DNA of 20,617 nucleotides from the NCBI RefSeq assembly GCF_000961885.1, contig NZ_JZKH01000115.1, positions 1-20,617 of the forward strand. Reading direction: 5' to 3'. Below are positions 1 through 6,398 of this stretch, piece after piece; the first letter of the stretch is position 1; each line of letters begins with the position of its first letter. A program made the position numbers and the translations under genes. The notes under the pieces are model-generated. The model did no database searches. It had not been told where the DNA came from and saw nothing but the letters and a program-made list of their open reading frames with translations. The DNA is from Streptomyces rubellomurinus. Its GTDB lineage: Bacteria; Actinomycetota; Actinomycetes; Streptomycetales; Streptomycetaceae.

Positions 1-2
1 CA

Positions 3-536
3 TCACAACGGCCGCTCCGGGCGCGGGTCGGTGCGCAGCAGCCCGTAGCGGACCACGTCGCGCCACTGGCCGTCCCGGAAGGTCGTCGCCCGCTGGACGC
101 CCTCGCGCAGGAAGCCGCACTTCTCCAGGGCGCGCTGCTCGGCGAGGTTGCCGACTTCGGTGTCCGCCTCCAACCGCATCACCGGGCTGTGCGCGAACAG
201 GTAGTCCACGAGCAGGAGTTGGGCCCGGGTGCCGATCCCCCGCCCGCGTGCGCCGGGCACCAGCTGGGCGCCGATGTTCCAGTACCGCGCGGTGTTCCGC
301 ACCCCCGCCTTCCGGGCGGCGACGAAGCCGGCGAACCCGCCGCCGGCGTCGACGGCCAGCACCAGCCGCTCCTCGCCGAGCAGCCCGTCCTCCGCCAGCT
401 CGCGCCGGAACCGCCGCGGGTCGCTCCAGCCGTACCACTGGTACTCCCCCAGCGCCCCGGGGTCGCCCACCAGGCGCTCCAGGTCCGGAAGGTCGGCTTC
501 GGCGACCGGGCGCAGCGTGATCTCTTCCTCGTTCAC
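3..536 (-). CDS. GNAT family N-acetyltransferase (RimJ/RimL-like)
   Basis: The 177-residue product is a complete single-domain GNAT protein that would transfer an acetyl group from acetyl-CoA to an amine; the substrate cannot be read from sequence. The acetyl-CoA loop (motif A) is visible as RGRGIG at residues 97-102, followed by the helix TRAQLLLVDYLF. The C-terminal half carries the RimJ/RimL-type pattern of NLAEQRALEKCGF (130-142) followed by a strand and RDVVRYGLL, as in acetyltransferases that modify protein N-termini or small amines. The start is GTG at 536; no in-frame ATG lies close upstream. The stop codon lies at the very edge of the window, so its downstream neighbour is unseen. 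The 106 bp between it and the next gene show no clear hairpin. The family is secure, the substrate is not. Confidence 0.85.
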   Translation of the reverse strand: MNEEEITLRPVAEADLPDLERLVGDPGALGEYQWYGWSDPRRFRRELAEDGLLGEERLVLAVDAGGGFAGFVAARKAGVRNTARYWNIGAQLVPGARGRGIGTRAQLLLVDYLFAHSPVMRLEADTEVGNLAEQRALEKCGFLREGVQRATTFRDGQWRDVVRYGLLRTDPRPERPL

Positions 537-642
537 GCAGACGCCAACGCCGGTGCGGGCGCGGCGGTTCCGATGGCGGAGTCCATGACGGATGATCAGA
601 CGACGGGCCGGGCCCGGGACTGCCTGCCTGCCTGCGCGAACG

Positions 643-1089
643 CTACGCGCCGAGCGCGACGCAGGCCCAGGCTCCGAGCGAGAGCGCGCCCGCCGCCCAG
701 CCGATCGCGGCCGCCGGCCGGCCGTGGTCGGCGCCCTTGGCTCGCTCGAACGCGGCGATGAGCGCGGCGATCGCGGCGCCGGACAGGGCCAGGTGGGTCA
801 GCAGCCAGCCCCAGTCGCCGAGGGCCAGTGCCGCCAGGAGGCCGAGGAGCAGCGCCGGTGTCCACAGGCTCGCGACCACCGCCCCGCCCGCCGCGCAGGC
901 GACCCGGAACCGCTTGCGGTCCCGGAAGCAGAGCGGTGCGGCGCAGCCGGCGGCGCTCAGCAGCTCGACGCCCTGGACGACGTGGGACCAAATGACCCCG
1001 GACGGCCTGAACGTGAGCAGCAACGGCACGGCGAACACCGCGACCGCGACCCCGACCAGCCGTCGGGCGCTCGTCGGCACCAGCACCAT
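643..1089 (-). CDS. Small integral membrane protein of unknown function
   Basis: I do not recognise a named family. The 148-residue product is almost entirely hydrophobic, with four to five predicted membrane segments at roughly 10-26, 38-54, 64-90, 95-114 and 128-146. Short basic stretches (RDRKRFR at 56-62, ERAKGADHGR at 115-124) probably face the cytoplasm. The ATG at 1089 is preceded by a G-rich ribosome binding site (AGGGGGG), which decides between it and the much longer open frame upstream. A TAGGTT -10-like box and a perfect 12-bp palindrome lie just upstream, suggesting control by a dimeric repressor, though no regulator gene is adjacent. The divergence from the flanking genes in composition is slight. 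It could be a DUF-type membrane protein; no transport or enzymatic motif is visible. Confidence 0.7.
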   Translation of the reverse strand: MVLVPTSARRLVGVAVAVFAVPLLLTFRPSGVIWSHVVQGVELLSAAGCAAPLCFRDRKRFRVACAAGGAVVASLWTPALLLGLLAALALGDWGWLLTHLALSGAAIAALIAAFERAKGADHGRPAAAIGWAAGALSLGAWACVALGA

Positions 1090-1111
1090 GGCCCCCCTGC
1101 CGTCAGCAATC

Positions 1112-1129
1112 TGAACGCGTTCAAACCTA
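1112..1129 (-). promoter_or_regulatory. Candidate promoter with palindromic operator upstream of the membrane protein gene
   Basis: A perfect 12-bp palindrome, TGAACGCGTTCA, occupies 1112-1123. Directly upstream on the minus strand is TAGGTT (1124-1129), a good match to the streptomycete housekeeping -10 box. The palindrome would therefore lie over the transcription start, a usual repressor position. No convincing -35 hexamer is seen 17-18 bp further up. A perfect palindrome of this length is compatible with a TetR-type dimer, but the regulator is unknown. Confidence 0.4.
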
Positions 1130-1170
1130 GCACGCAGGGGGGCGCCGATCACGTTCCGGGGACGGCGGGC

Positions 1171-1200
1171 GGTCCGGGACGGTCCGGGACGGTCCGGGGC
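1171..1200. repeat. 10-bp tandem repeat, three copies
   Basis: The unit GGTCCGGGAC is repeated at 1171-1180 and 1181-1190, with a one-base variant (GGTCCGGGGC) at 1191-1200. The array sits immediately downstream of the cupin gene stop codon, between it and the promoter of the membrane protein gene. No function is evident. Confidence 0.85.
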
Positions 1201-1202
1201 GG

Positions 1203-1538
1203 TCAGCCCTCCGGGTAGAACACGAACAGGGTGCACCCGGTGCTGGTCGACGGCACGTGCCACGACCCGGCCGGGGCGTGCAGGAACGTCCCGGCGGGGT
1301 AGTCGCGCGCCCCGTCGTTGAAGGTGCCGTCCACCACGTAGACCTCCTCCGGCCCGGGCGCGTGGACGTCCCGACCCTCCCAGGTGGCGCCCGCCTCCAG
1401 CCGCACCACGTTGGCGGAGGCGCCGTTCGCCCCCTGCCACAGGGTCCGGAGCCGGATCCCGGGGAACAGCTGACGGGCCGGGACGTCGTCGACGAAGGCG
1501 GAGGTGTAGCCCTCCTGCGCAAGGATCTCTGGATGCAT
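1203..1538 (-). CDS. ChrR-like cupin domain protein
   Basis: The 111-residue product is a single cupin barrel resembling the C-terminal cupin of ChrR-type anti-sigma factors. The typical order is visible: a WEGRDVHAPGPEEVYVVDG stretch (53-71), then DYPAGTF (79-85), then HAPAGSWHVP (87-96). Candidate metal ligands are His59, Glu64 or Glu65 and His94; the first His-x-His pair of classical cupins is reduced to one histidine, as in ChrR-like members. The start is taken as ATG at 1538 because the cupin homology begins right after it and the frame upstream is low-complexity repeat. The ribosome binding site is poor (GGCGGG). There is no anti-sigma zinc-finger domain and no sigma factor gene beside it, so it may be a free-standing metal-dependent enzyme or sensor. 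The family is likely; the reaction is unknown. Confidence 0.75.
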   Translation of the reverse strand: MHPEILAQEGYTSAFVDDVPARQLFPGIRLRTLWQGANGASANVVRLEAGATWEGRDVHAPGPEEVYVVDGTFNDGARDYPAGTFLHAPAGSWHVPSTSTGCTLFVFYPEG

Positions 1539-1621
1539 GCCCGCCACAGTGCCGTGCCCGAACCAAGCCGGGACAGAGCCTTCGCAGCCAACGTGGGGCA
1601 CTTTCCCGCCATGCGACGCGC

Positions 1622-1657
1622 GGTGCCCCTGGTGCCCCTGGTGCAGATGGTGCATTT
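1622..1657. repeat. 9-bp period repeat in the divergent intergenic region
   Basis: Four consecutive 9-bp units begin with GGTGC: two identical copies GGTGCCCCT (1622-1630, 1631-1639), then GGTGCAGAT (1640-1648) and GGTGCATTT (1649-1657). They lie between the divergent cupin and hydrolase genes. They may be an expanded microrepeat or a degenerate protein-binding array. Confidence 0.6.
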
Positions 1658-1704
1658 GTGGTCGAGCCCGGATACCTCGCCGGGCCCCGCAGCGGCTCCC
1701 AGGG

Positions 1705-1770
1705 CTCACCCAGCTCTCATCCAGCCACCCCTCAGACTCTCACCCGCCTCTCATCCGCCGCCCCTAGCCT
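1705..1770 (+). promoter_or_regulatory. Promoter of the hydrolase gene with duplicated 18-bp direct-repeat element
   Basis: CTCACCCAGCTCTCATCC at 1705-1722 and CTCACCCGCCTCTCATCC at 1739-1756 agree at 16 of 18 positions. Each contains two CTCA cores 11 bp apart, and the two elements are 34 bp apart. A TAGCCT -10-like box lies at 1765-1770, seven bases before the ATG, which predicts a leaderless transcript starting at or next to the start codon. The second element would then cover about -39 to -22, replacing a -35 box. Direct repeats at about one helical turn next to -10 are typical of OmpR/PhoP-family response regulator sites; the regulator is not in this window. Confidence 0.5.
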
Positions 1771-1777
1771 CCGCCGC

Positions 1778-3037
1778 ATGAACGTCTCCCTGCTCGACGG
1801 CTGGTTCCCGTGGACGGTCCAGCTCCTGGCCGTCGCCCTGCTGGTGGCCTCCGCCGCCCGGCGGGACCGCGCGTGGCTGACCAGGTGGGGGCCGATCGCG
1901 CTGGGCACGGCGGCCGCGCTCACGGCGCTCATCGCCGTGGCCGTGCTGTCCTTCGCCGGGATCACCGATCCGATCCCGTTCGGCGTCTGGCTGTGGAGCG
2001 GGGTCGCCCTCGCCGCCCTGGCCGTGCTCGGGTTCGGCTGGCGCGGCGCCCGGTGGTGGCGCCGGGCGCTCGCGCCGCCCGCCGCGCTGCTCGCGCTGTT
2101 CTGCGCGGCGAACAGCGTCAACATCGCCACCGGCTACTACCCGACCCTCGACGACGCGATCGGCGAGCTGACCGGCGAGCCCCTGCCCGACCAGATCACC
2201 CTCGACCAACTCGCCTCCATCCACGGGAAGACGAAGACCGGCCGCATCGTCCAGGTCGACATCCCCGACACCGCCAGCGGCTTCGCCCACCGCCAGGAGC
2301 TGGTGTACCTGCCGCCGGCCTGGTTCCGCAGCCAGAGCCGCCCCAAGCTGCCCGTCCTGGAGATGATCGGCGGCGAGTTCGCCGCGCCCGACAACTGGAT
2401 CCGCTCCGGCAACGCGGTCAGGACGGCCGACGAGTTCGCCGCCAAGCACAACGGCTTCGCCCCGATCCTCGTCTTCGTCGACGCCACCGGCGGCTTCCGG
2501 GTGGACACCGAGTGCGTGGACGGCCCGCACGGCAACTCCGAGAGCCACCTCGTCAAGGACGTGCCGCCGTTCGTCAAGAAGACCTTCAACGCCGCCACCG
2601 ACCCGCACAAGTGGGGCGTCGCCGGCTGGTCGATGGGCGGCACCTGCGCCGTCGACCTGACCGTCGAACACCCCGACGTCTTCACCCACTTCGGCGACTT
2701 CTCCGGCGACAAGGGCCCGTACATCGGCGACAAGGAGCACACCGTCCAGGAGCTGTACGGCGGCGACGCCGGCGCCTGGGCCGCCCACGACCCGCTGACC
2801 GTCCTCGCCCACCACCCCAAGTACCAGGGCGTCTCCGGCTTCTTCGCCCAGGGTGACGAGGAACACGGCCAGATCGAGTCGGCGAAGCTCCTCGACGCCG
2901 CCGCGAAGAAGGACGGCATCCGCACCACCACCGCGGTCGGCTCCGGCAAGCACACCTGGCAGACCGGCGCGGCGAGCTTCGCGCAGGCCCTCCCCTGGCT
3001 GGCCCAGCAACTCGGCGTCCCGGGCACCCACCCGTAA
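1778..3037 (+). CDS. Membrane-anchored esterase-fold (Ag85/esterase D-like) alpha/beta hydrolase
   Basis: The 419-residue product has an N-terminal membrane region with about four hydrophobic segments (roughly 13-28, 41-62, 68-88, 97-113), then a hydrolase domain from about 155 to the end, probably on the outer face. The domain matches the putative esterase/mycolyltransferase family: strand and turn LPVLEMIGGEFAAPDNW (191-207), ILVFVDATGGF (230-240), the nucleophile elbow GWSMGG with Ser285, a candidate acid at Asp360/Glu361 and His392 in GSGKHTW near the C-terminus. It probably hydrolyses or transfers an acyl ester outside the membrane. The ATG at 1778 begins the first membrane helix and sits seven bases after a TAGCCT box, so I prefer it over upstream frames. 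There is no Shine-Dalgarno sequence. Known relatives include trehalose mycolyltransferase-fold proteins, but streptomycetes lack mycolates, so the substrate is open. Confidence 0.82.
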   Translation: MNVSLLDGWFPWTVQLLAVALLVASAARRDRAWLTRWGPIALGTAAALTALIAVAVLSFAGITDPIPFGVWLWSGVALAALAVLGFGWRGARWWRRALAPPAALLALFCAANSVNIATGYYPTLDDAIGELTGEPLPDQITLDQLASIHGKTKTGRIVQVDIPDTASGFAHRQELVYLPPAWFRSQSRPKLPVLEMIGGEFAAPDNWIRSGNAVRTADEFAAKHNGFAPILVFVDATGGFRVDTECVDGPHGNSESHLVKDVPPFVKKTFNAATDPHKWGVAGWSMGGTCAVDLTVEHPDVFTHFGDFSGDKGPYIGDKEHTVQELYGGDAGAWAAHDPLTVLAHHPKYQGVSGFFAQGDEEHGQIESAKLLDAAAKKDGIRTTTAVGSGKHTWQTGAASFAQALPWLAQQLGVPGTHP

Positions 3038-3403
3038 CCACCCGACGCGCAAGCCCTTTTGGCGATCCTTGGCACCACCGGTCGTATCCGGCACCCCGGC
3101 ACCCCGCACCCCCCGGGCCGCCGACCACGAACGGCCGCCAACCCCCGCCCCGGCGGCGGCGATCCGCCCCATCCGGTAGACCGCCGGTCCGCCACACCAG
3201 GCGACGGCTCGCACACACCTTCGGCACCAACCCGCTGCAACTGCGGGCCCGAATCCCGGGGCCCGGCGGAATTCGGCTTTGCTCCCGGCGGTCCGGTGTC
3301 ATAGGTTTCCACCGCTGTCGAGACCACCGTCGTCCCAGGCCAGCCCCCGCACCGGGGCGCCCGGACGGCCGGCCGGCGGCACACCACGGGGGAAGGAACA
3401 GCC
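3038..3403. other. Intergenic region of 366 bp with no recognisable gene
   Basis: No open frame here has protein-like composition; an 82-codon frame at 3059-3304 is rich in Pro, Arg and Gly and looks like random GC-rich sequence. No strong terminator hairpin follows the hydrolase gene. The right part holds a likely promoter (3279-3307) and a leader of about 90 nt for the lipoprotein gene, ending in a good ribosome binding site (GGGGGAAGGA). Confidence 0.6.
3279..3307 (+). promoter_or_regulatory. Candidate promoter of the lipoprotein gene
   Basis: TTGCTC (3279-3284) and TAGGTT (3302-3307) are separated by 17 bp and resemble the housekeeping HrdB-type consensus, with a strong -10 and a moderate -35. 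Transcription would start near 3314, giving a leader of about 90 nt. Confidence 0.42.
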
Positions 3404-4234
3404 ATGCCGAGTGCCCGCAACGGACACTTGATCAATCGTCAGCTCACCGTCACCACGGCCGTCGCCCTGCTGTGCGTCGGCGCGCTGAGCGCCTGCGGCC
3501 CGAACGACGACAAGGGCGGCCAGGACGCCGGCAAGACCGCCGCGCCCACCGCGACCGGCACGGCCGCACCGGCCACCACCGGAGCCGCGCCCACCGCGAC
3601 CGGCACCGGCGGCACCGGCGGCGCCCCCAAGGGCAGCATCCCGGCCGCGGCCTGGATGAGTGCGCGCAGCATCCCGATGGACGAGACATACCACTGGGCC
3701 GAGCTGGCGCGCGTCGCCAAGCCGGTCACCGGTGACGCGGCCACCTTCAAGGGCATGGAGCTGTGCCACACCCCCGTCGCCAAGGACGACGCGTGGCTGT
3801 TCACCGGCAAGGCCGCCGCGCGGGCCGCGCTCAACGAGGGCGGCGCCGAGCACTGGACGGCCCAGCAGACCCTCGTGTACCACGGTGACCCGCGCCCCAG
3901 CAGCGGGGCCAAGCAGGCCACCAACCTCGCCTACGCGCACCTGGTCGAGGCGGTGAAGAACTGCGGGCAGTCGCTGCCGGGCGCGACCGTCAAGGTCGCC
4001 AGCGCGGACGACGCGCCGTACTTCGCGGCCACCGTCACCGCCCCGGGCCCGGACGGCACCACCGTCACGCTGCACGAGTACGCGGTCGCCGCCGGCGGCT
4101 CGGTCAGCGAGCTGGCGGTCTTCGCCCGCGCGAAGGCCGGCGCCCAGCCGAAGGACGCCTGGAAGGCGCCCGAGGACCGGTACGTCGGCACCGGCATGAC
4201 GGCCCCGCTCTGCGAGGCCCTGCCCGGCTGCTGA
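3404..4234 (+). CDS. Secreted lipoprotein of unknown function
   Basis: The 276-residue product has a lipoprotein signal peptide: a basic start (RNGHLINRQ), a hydrophobic core at about 15-27 (TVTTAVALLCVGA) and the lipobox LSAC with Cys31 as the predicted lipidated residue. A low-complexity Thr/Ala/Gly/Pro linker with repeated PTATGT follows (about 42-75), which would hold the folded domain away from the membrane. The remaining 200 residues form a globular domain with scattered cysteines (about 120, 185, 271, 276) and no catalytic motif that I recognise. The ATG at 3404 is preceded by GGGGGAAGGA at good spacing. Similar lipoproteins are common in streptomycetes and often described only as hypothetical; some bind substrates or act as sensor partners. 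Export and lipidation are well supported, the role is not. Confidence 0.8.
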   Translation: MPSARNGHLINRQLTVTTAVALLCVGALSACGPNDDKGGQDAGKTAAPTATGTAAPATTGAAPTATGTGGTGGAPKGSIPAAAWMSARSIPMDETYHWAELARVAKPVTGDAATFKGMELCHTPVAKDDAWLFTGKAAARAALNEGGAEHWTAQQTLVYHGDPRPSSGAKQATNLAYAHLVEAVKNCGQSLPGATVKVASADDAPYFAATVTAPGPDGTTVTLHEYAVAAGGSVSELAVFARAKAGAQPKDAWKAPEDRYVGTGMTAPLCEALPGC

Positions 4235-4267
4235 GGCAGCGCCGAGGCGACGCACCACCCACAGACG

Positions 4268-4312
4268 GCCGGTCGGCCCGTCCGGCACAGGGGACCGGAC
4301 GGACCGACCGGC
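4268..4312. terminator. Bidirectional terminator hairpin between convergent genes
   Basis: Two 18-base arms (4268-4285 and 4295-4312) are complementary with only one G-U position and enclose a 9-base loop (CACAGGGGA). The hairpin lies 33 bp after the lipoprotein stop codon and about 90 bp beyond the 3' end of the opposing HNH-like gene, so it probably serves both. A clear U-tract is missing on either side, as is frequent in streptomycetes. Confidence 0.8.
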
Positions 4313-4346
4313 TTCACGTTCGGGCCGTCACGGCCGCACGACCCGA

Positions 4347-4408
4347 GCCGTCGCCGCGTCGGCCGTCGCCGCGTCGGCCGTCACGGCCCCAGCGGTCACA
4401 GCGGTCAC
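4347..4408. repeat. Tandem repeats at the 3' end of the HNH-like gene
   Basis: A 15-bp unit, GCCGTCGCCGCGTCG, is repeated exactly at 4347-4361 and 4362-4376 and continues with the partial copy GCCGTCACGG. A separate 9-bp unit, AGCGGTCAC, is repeated at 4391-4399 and 4400-4408; the second copy overlaps the stop codon of the gene on the minus strand. They may have arisen by slippage. Confidence 0.8.
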
Positions 4409-4965
4409 AGCCCCAGCCGGCTGAGCGCCGTCGTCCAGTCGCTCGCGATCGCGCCGCGCGCGGCCGCGAGGCTCACTCTGCCCCCGCACACCGCGGTCTT
4501 GAGCTTGTTCTCGACCTGGTCCTTGCTCTGCGCCGGCTGGCTGCCGTAGCGCGGCTCGGGCCACAGGTTGTGCGGGTCGCGCGGCGCGCCGCCCAGCTCC
4601 AGCGGCACCAGGTGGTCCTCCTCGTAGTCGGCCGGGTTGGTGTCGGAGAAGCCGTACTGCGCGATCTGCTGCGTCTTCAGCGCGTTGGTGTAGCTGGCCG
4701 GCGGCCGGACGGTGGCGGTCCAGCCGGAGACGCAGATGGTCGAGCCGATGGTGGCCTGCGTGACGGCCGGGTTGTACGCGCCCGGCGTGCAGGTCGGGTC
4801 GGGCAGCGGCAGCCGCGCCCGCGAACAGCTCGCCGCCGCACCGGACTTGGCCGGCAGCTTGGGCTTTGCGGTGGCGGCCTGCGCCGTCCCGCCGGCGAGC
4901 CCGGCGACGGCGAGGCCGAGGGCGGTCGCCGCGGCGACGACGGTGAGACGCTGACGGATCATCAT
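4405..4965 (-). CDS. Secreted HNH-like nuclease-fold protein
   Basis: The 186-residue product begins with a classical signal peptide (basic MIRQR, hydrophobic 8-25, cleavage likely after AQA at 28-30). The mature part has four cysteines (47, 59, 78, 160) that could form two disulfides outside the cell. The signature EDHLVPLELGG (116-126), followed by DPHNLWPEP (130-138) and SKDQVENKL (147-155), is the pattern of a compact HNH/beta-beta-alpha-metal fold: the D-H pair and the downstream N would be the catalytic and metal-binding residues. A secreted metal-dependent nuclease used in DNA scavenging or competition is the natural inference, but no activity has been shown by the sequence. ATG at 4965 is preceded by AGGAG with 8-nt spacing. 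A second ATG follows immediately and could also be used. No immunity gene is adjacent. Confidence 0.75.
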   Translation of the reverse strand: MMIRQRLTVVAAATALGLAVAGLAGGTAQAATAKPKLPAKSGAAASCSRARLPLPDPTCTPGAYNPAVTQATIGSTICVSGWTATVRPPASYTNALKTQQIAQYGFSDTNPADYEEDHLVPLELGGAPRDPHNLWPEPRYGSQPAQSKDQVENKLKTAVCGGRVSLAAARGAIASDWTTALSRLGL

Positions 4966-5080
4966 GGAGCGCTCTCCTGGGCCGGCCCGGCCTGCTGCCG
5001 GGCGACTGTGCCCATGACAGCAGCGGCCCCGCCCCGACCGTCAGACCCGGGACGTGAACGACTGGTGACTTCCCCTCCAC

Positions 5081-5376
5081 ATCCGCCGGGACGACGCCGC
5101 CCGTACCCACGCCGCCGCCGAGGCGGCGCAGCACTCGCCCCCGGTCAGCGAGCATTCCTACGCGGGTACACCCTCGGCACGGACGCGCTGCGGCGGCGCC
5201 TCGCCACGCTGCCCCGGCCGGTGCTGCTGCTCGCGGGCGAGGTGGACTGTGGCCCACCGCCGAGGCGGCCGCCCGCTCTTGGGACCTCACCGCGCCGACC
5301 CCGCACCAACACCCGCGGCCGGACGCCCCGGAGGCGGTCACCGGCGCGGTGCCGGGCTTCCTCTCTCGGCGGGAGG
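5081..5376 (+). pseudogene. Frame-broken remnant of an alpha/beta hydrolase gene
   Basis: Three stretches in different plus-strand frames join into the C-terminal half of a proline-iminopeptidase-like alpha/beta hydrolase. From 5090 one frame reads DDAARTHAAAEAAQ, a cap-domain pattern. Near 5150 a second frame takes over with ALRRRLATLPRPVLLLAGEVD, the strand that normally precedes the catalytic Asp. Just after, near 5249, a third frame reads PTAEAAARSWDL and ends with DAPEAVTGAVPGFLSRREG, like the final helix. The catalytic His segment (GAGHxPWLDD) is missing. Codon positions are strongly GC3-biased within each stretch, as in a real coding sequence, and no single frame spans the region. It therefore appears to be a decayed or deleted gene; sequencing errors are a less likely alternative. 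Confidence 0.5.
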
Positions 5377-5425
5377 GCCGGCAGGCGCCGGCCGCGCCGA
5401 AGCGGAGGCGGCAGCGGGGGGTCGC

Positions 5426-6328
5426 CTACCCCGCCAGCAGCCGCGCCAGCAGCGCGGCCGGCCCCTCCGGCAGGCTGCCGTGCAGCAGTTCCGTCCGGTG
5501 CACCAGCCGCGGCGCGGCGACCGGCACGTACGCGACACCGTCCGCACCCGCACCCACGCCCGCACCCGCCGGCTCGGGCAGCAGTGCGAGCCCGTGCCCG
5601 GTGGCGATCAGCGCGAGCAGCCCGTGCAGGTCGGTGCCGCAGTAGCGGGCGGCGGGCCGGAAGCCGTCGACGCCGGTGGCGGCGCGCAGCCGGGCGGCGC
5701 CGGGGGCGAGGTCGGGGGCGTCGAGCCAGCGGGCGGCGGAGAGGTCGGCGAGGGCGAGGCCGGTGCGGCCGGCGAGGGGGTGGCCGGTGGGGAGGGCGAC
5801 GGCGAGGGGGCGTTCGTCGACGGCGACGGTGGTGAGCGGGCCGACCTCGGGCAGCGGCAGCGGGTCGCTGGGGGCGGCGAGGCCGTCGACGAGGGCGAGG
5901 TCGAGGTCGCCGGTGGCGACCTGGGCGGGCAGGGCGTCGTGGCCGAGGATCCGGACCTCGACCTCGGCTCCCGGGTACTCCCGGCGCACCTCGCCGAGTG
6001 CGCGCCCCAGTTCCGCCCCGACTGCCAGCGGGGTCGCGCCGAGGACGAGCCGGGCGCTCGGGGCGCCGGCCAGGCGCGCGACGTCGGCGCGCGCCGCCGC
6101 GAGCCGGACGAGCAGCGGCGCGGCGTGTTCGAGCAGCCGCTGCCCGGCGGCGGTCGGGCCGACCGGGCGGCGGACCAGCAGGGCGGTCCCGAGGTCGGCT
6201 TCGAGGGCGGCGATCTGCTGGGAGACGGCGGACTGGGTGTAGCCGAGCTCCCGGGCGGCGTCGGAGAAGGAGCCGAGGCGGGCGACGGTGACGAAGGTGC
6301 GCAGCTGCTGCGGGTCCACGGCGGTCAT
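5426..6328 (-). CDS. LysR-family transcriptional regulator
   Basis: The 300-residue protein has the standard LysR layout: an N-terminal winged helix-turn-helix (about 4-62) with QQLRTFVTVARLGSFSDAA and the recognition helix TQSAVSQQIAALEADLG, a linker helix (65-90) and a two-lobe periplasmic-binding-protein-like effector domain (about 92-300). Length is normal. An ATG at 6328 is chosen; a TTG one codon earlier also opens the frame. The gene is divergent from the glutamine-amidotransferase-like gene with only 70 bp between the starts, and an inverted repeat there fits a LysR box, so this protein most likely regulates that neighbour and itself. The ligand is unknown. A GC-rich 7-bp stem with a 4-base loop (5376-5393) about 33 bp after the stop may be its terminator. 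Confidence 0.92.
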   Translation of the reverse strand: MTAVDPQQLRTFVTVARLGSFSDAARELGYTQSAVSQQIAALEADLGTALLVRRPVGPTAAGQRLLEHAAPLLVRLAAARADVARLAGAPSARLVLGATPLAVGAELGRALGEVRREYPGAEVEVRILGHDALPAQVATGDLDLALVDGLAAPSDPLPLPEVGPLTTVAVDERPLAVALPTGHPLAGRTGLALADLSAARWLDAPDLAPGAARLRAATGVDGFRPAARYCGTDLHGLLALIATGHGLALLPEPAGAGVGAGADGVAYVPVAAPRLVHRTELLHGSLPEGPAALLARLLAG

Positions 6329-6358
6329 CAACTCATCTGATCGGGGATTCAGAAATCA

Positions 6359-6378
6359 TCGTTGGATCTGATCAACGA
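6359..6378. promoter_or_regulatory. Candidate LysR-type operator between divergent genes
   Basis: TCGTTG (6359-6364) and CAACGA (6373-6378) are perfect inverted arms around an 8-bp AT-containing spacer; inside it TTGGATCTGATCAA gives the T-N11-A arrangement typical of LysR binding sites. It lies 20 bp before the amidotransferase-like gene start and about 30 bp from the LysR start. The motif CTGATC also recurs at 6337-6342. Confidence 0.5.
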
Positions 6379-6398
6379 CGGGGGGTCAGGATAGCCCC

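Noticed and set aside
1751..3214. A 487-codon minus-strand open frame antisense to the esterase gene
   Set aside because: It mirrors the GC3 bias of the plus-strand gene; its product is Gly/Val/Arg-rich with no domain, whereas the plus strand has a full esterase domain.
3268..3293. A GGAAT...GTC spacing resembling an ECF sigma (SigR/SigE-type) promoter before the lipoprotein gene
   Set aside because: The -10 half matches poorly, while TTGCTC-17-TAGGTT nearby is a better housekeeping promoter.
3059..3304. An 82-codon plus-strand frame between the hydrolase and lipoprotein genes
   Set aside because: It has Pro/Arg/Gly-rich random composition, no ribosome binding site and overlaps the likely promoter.
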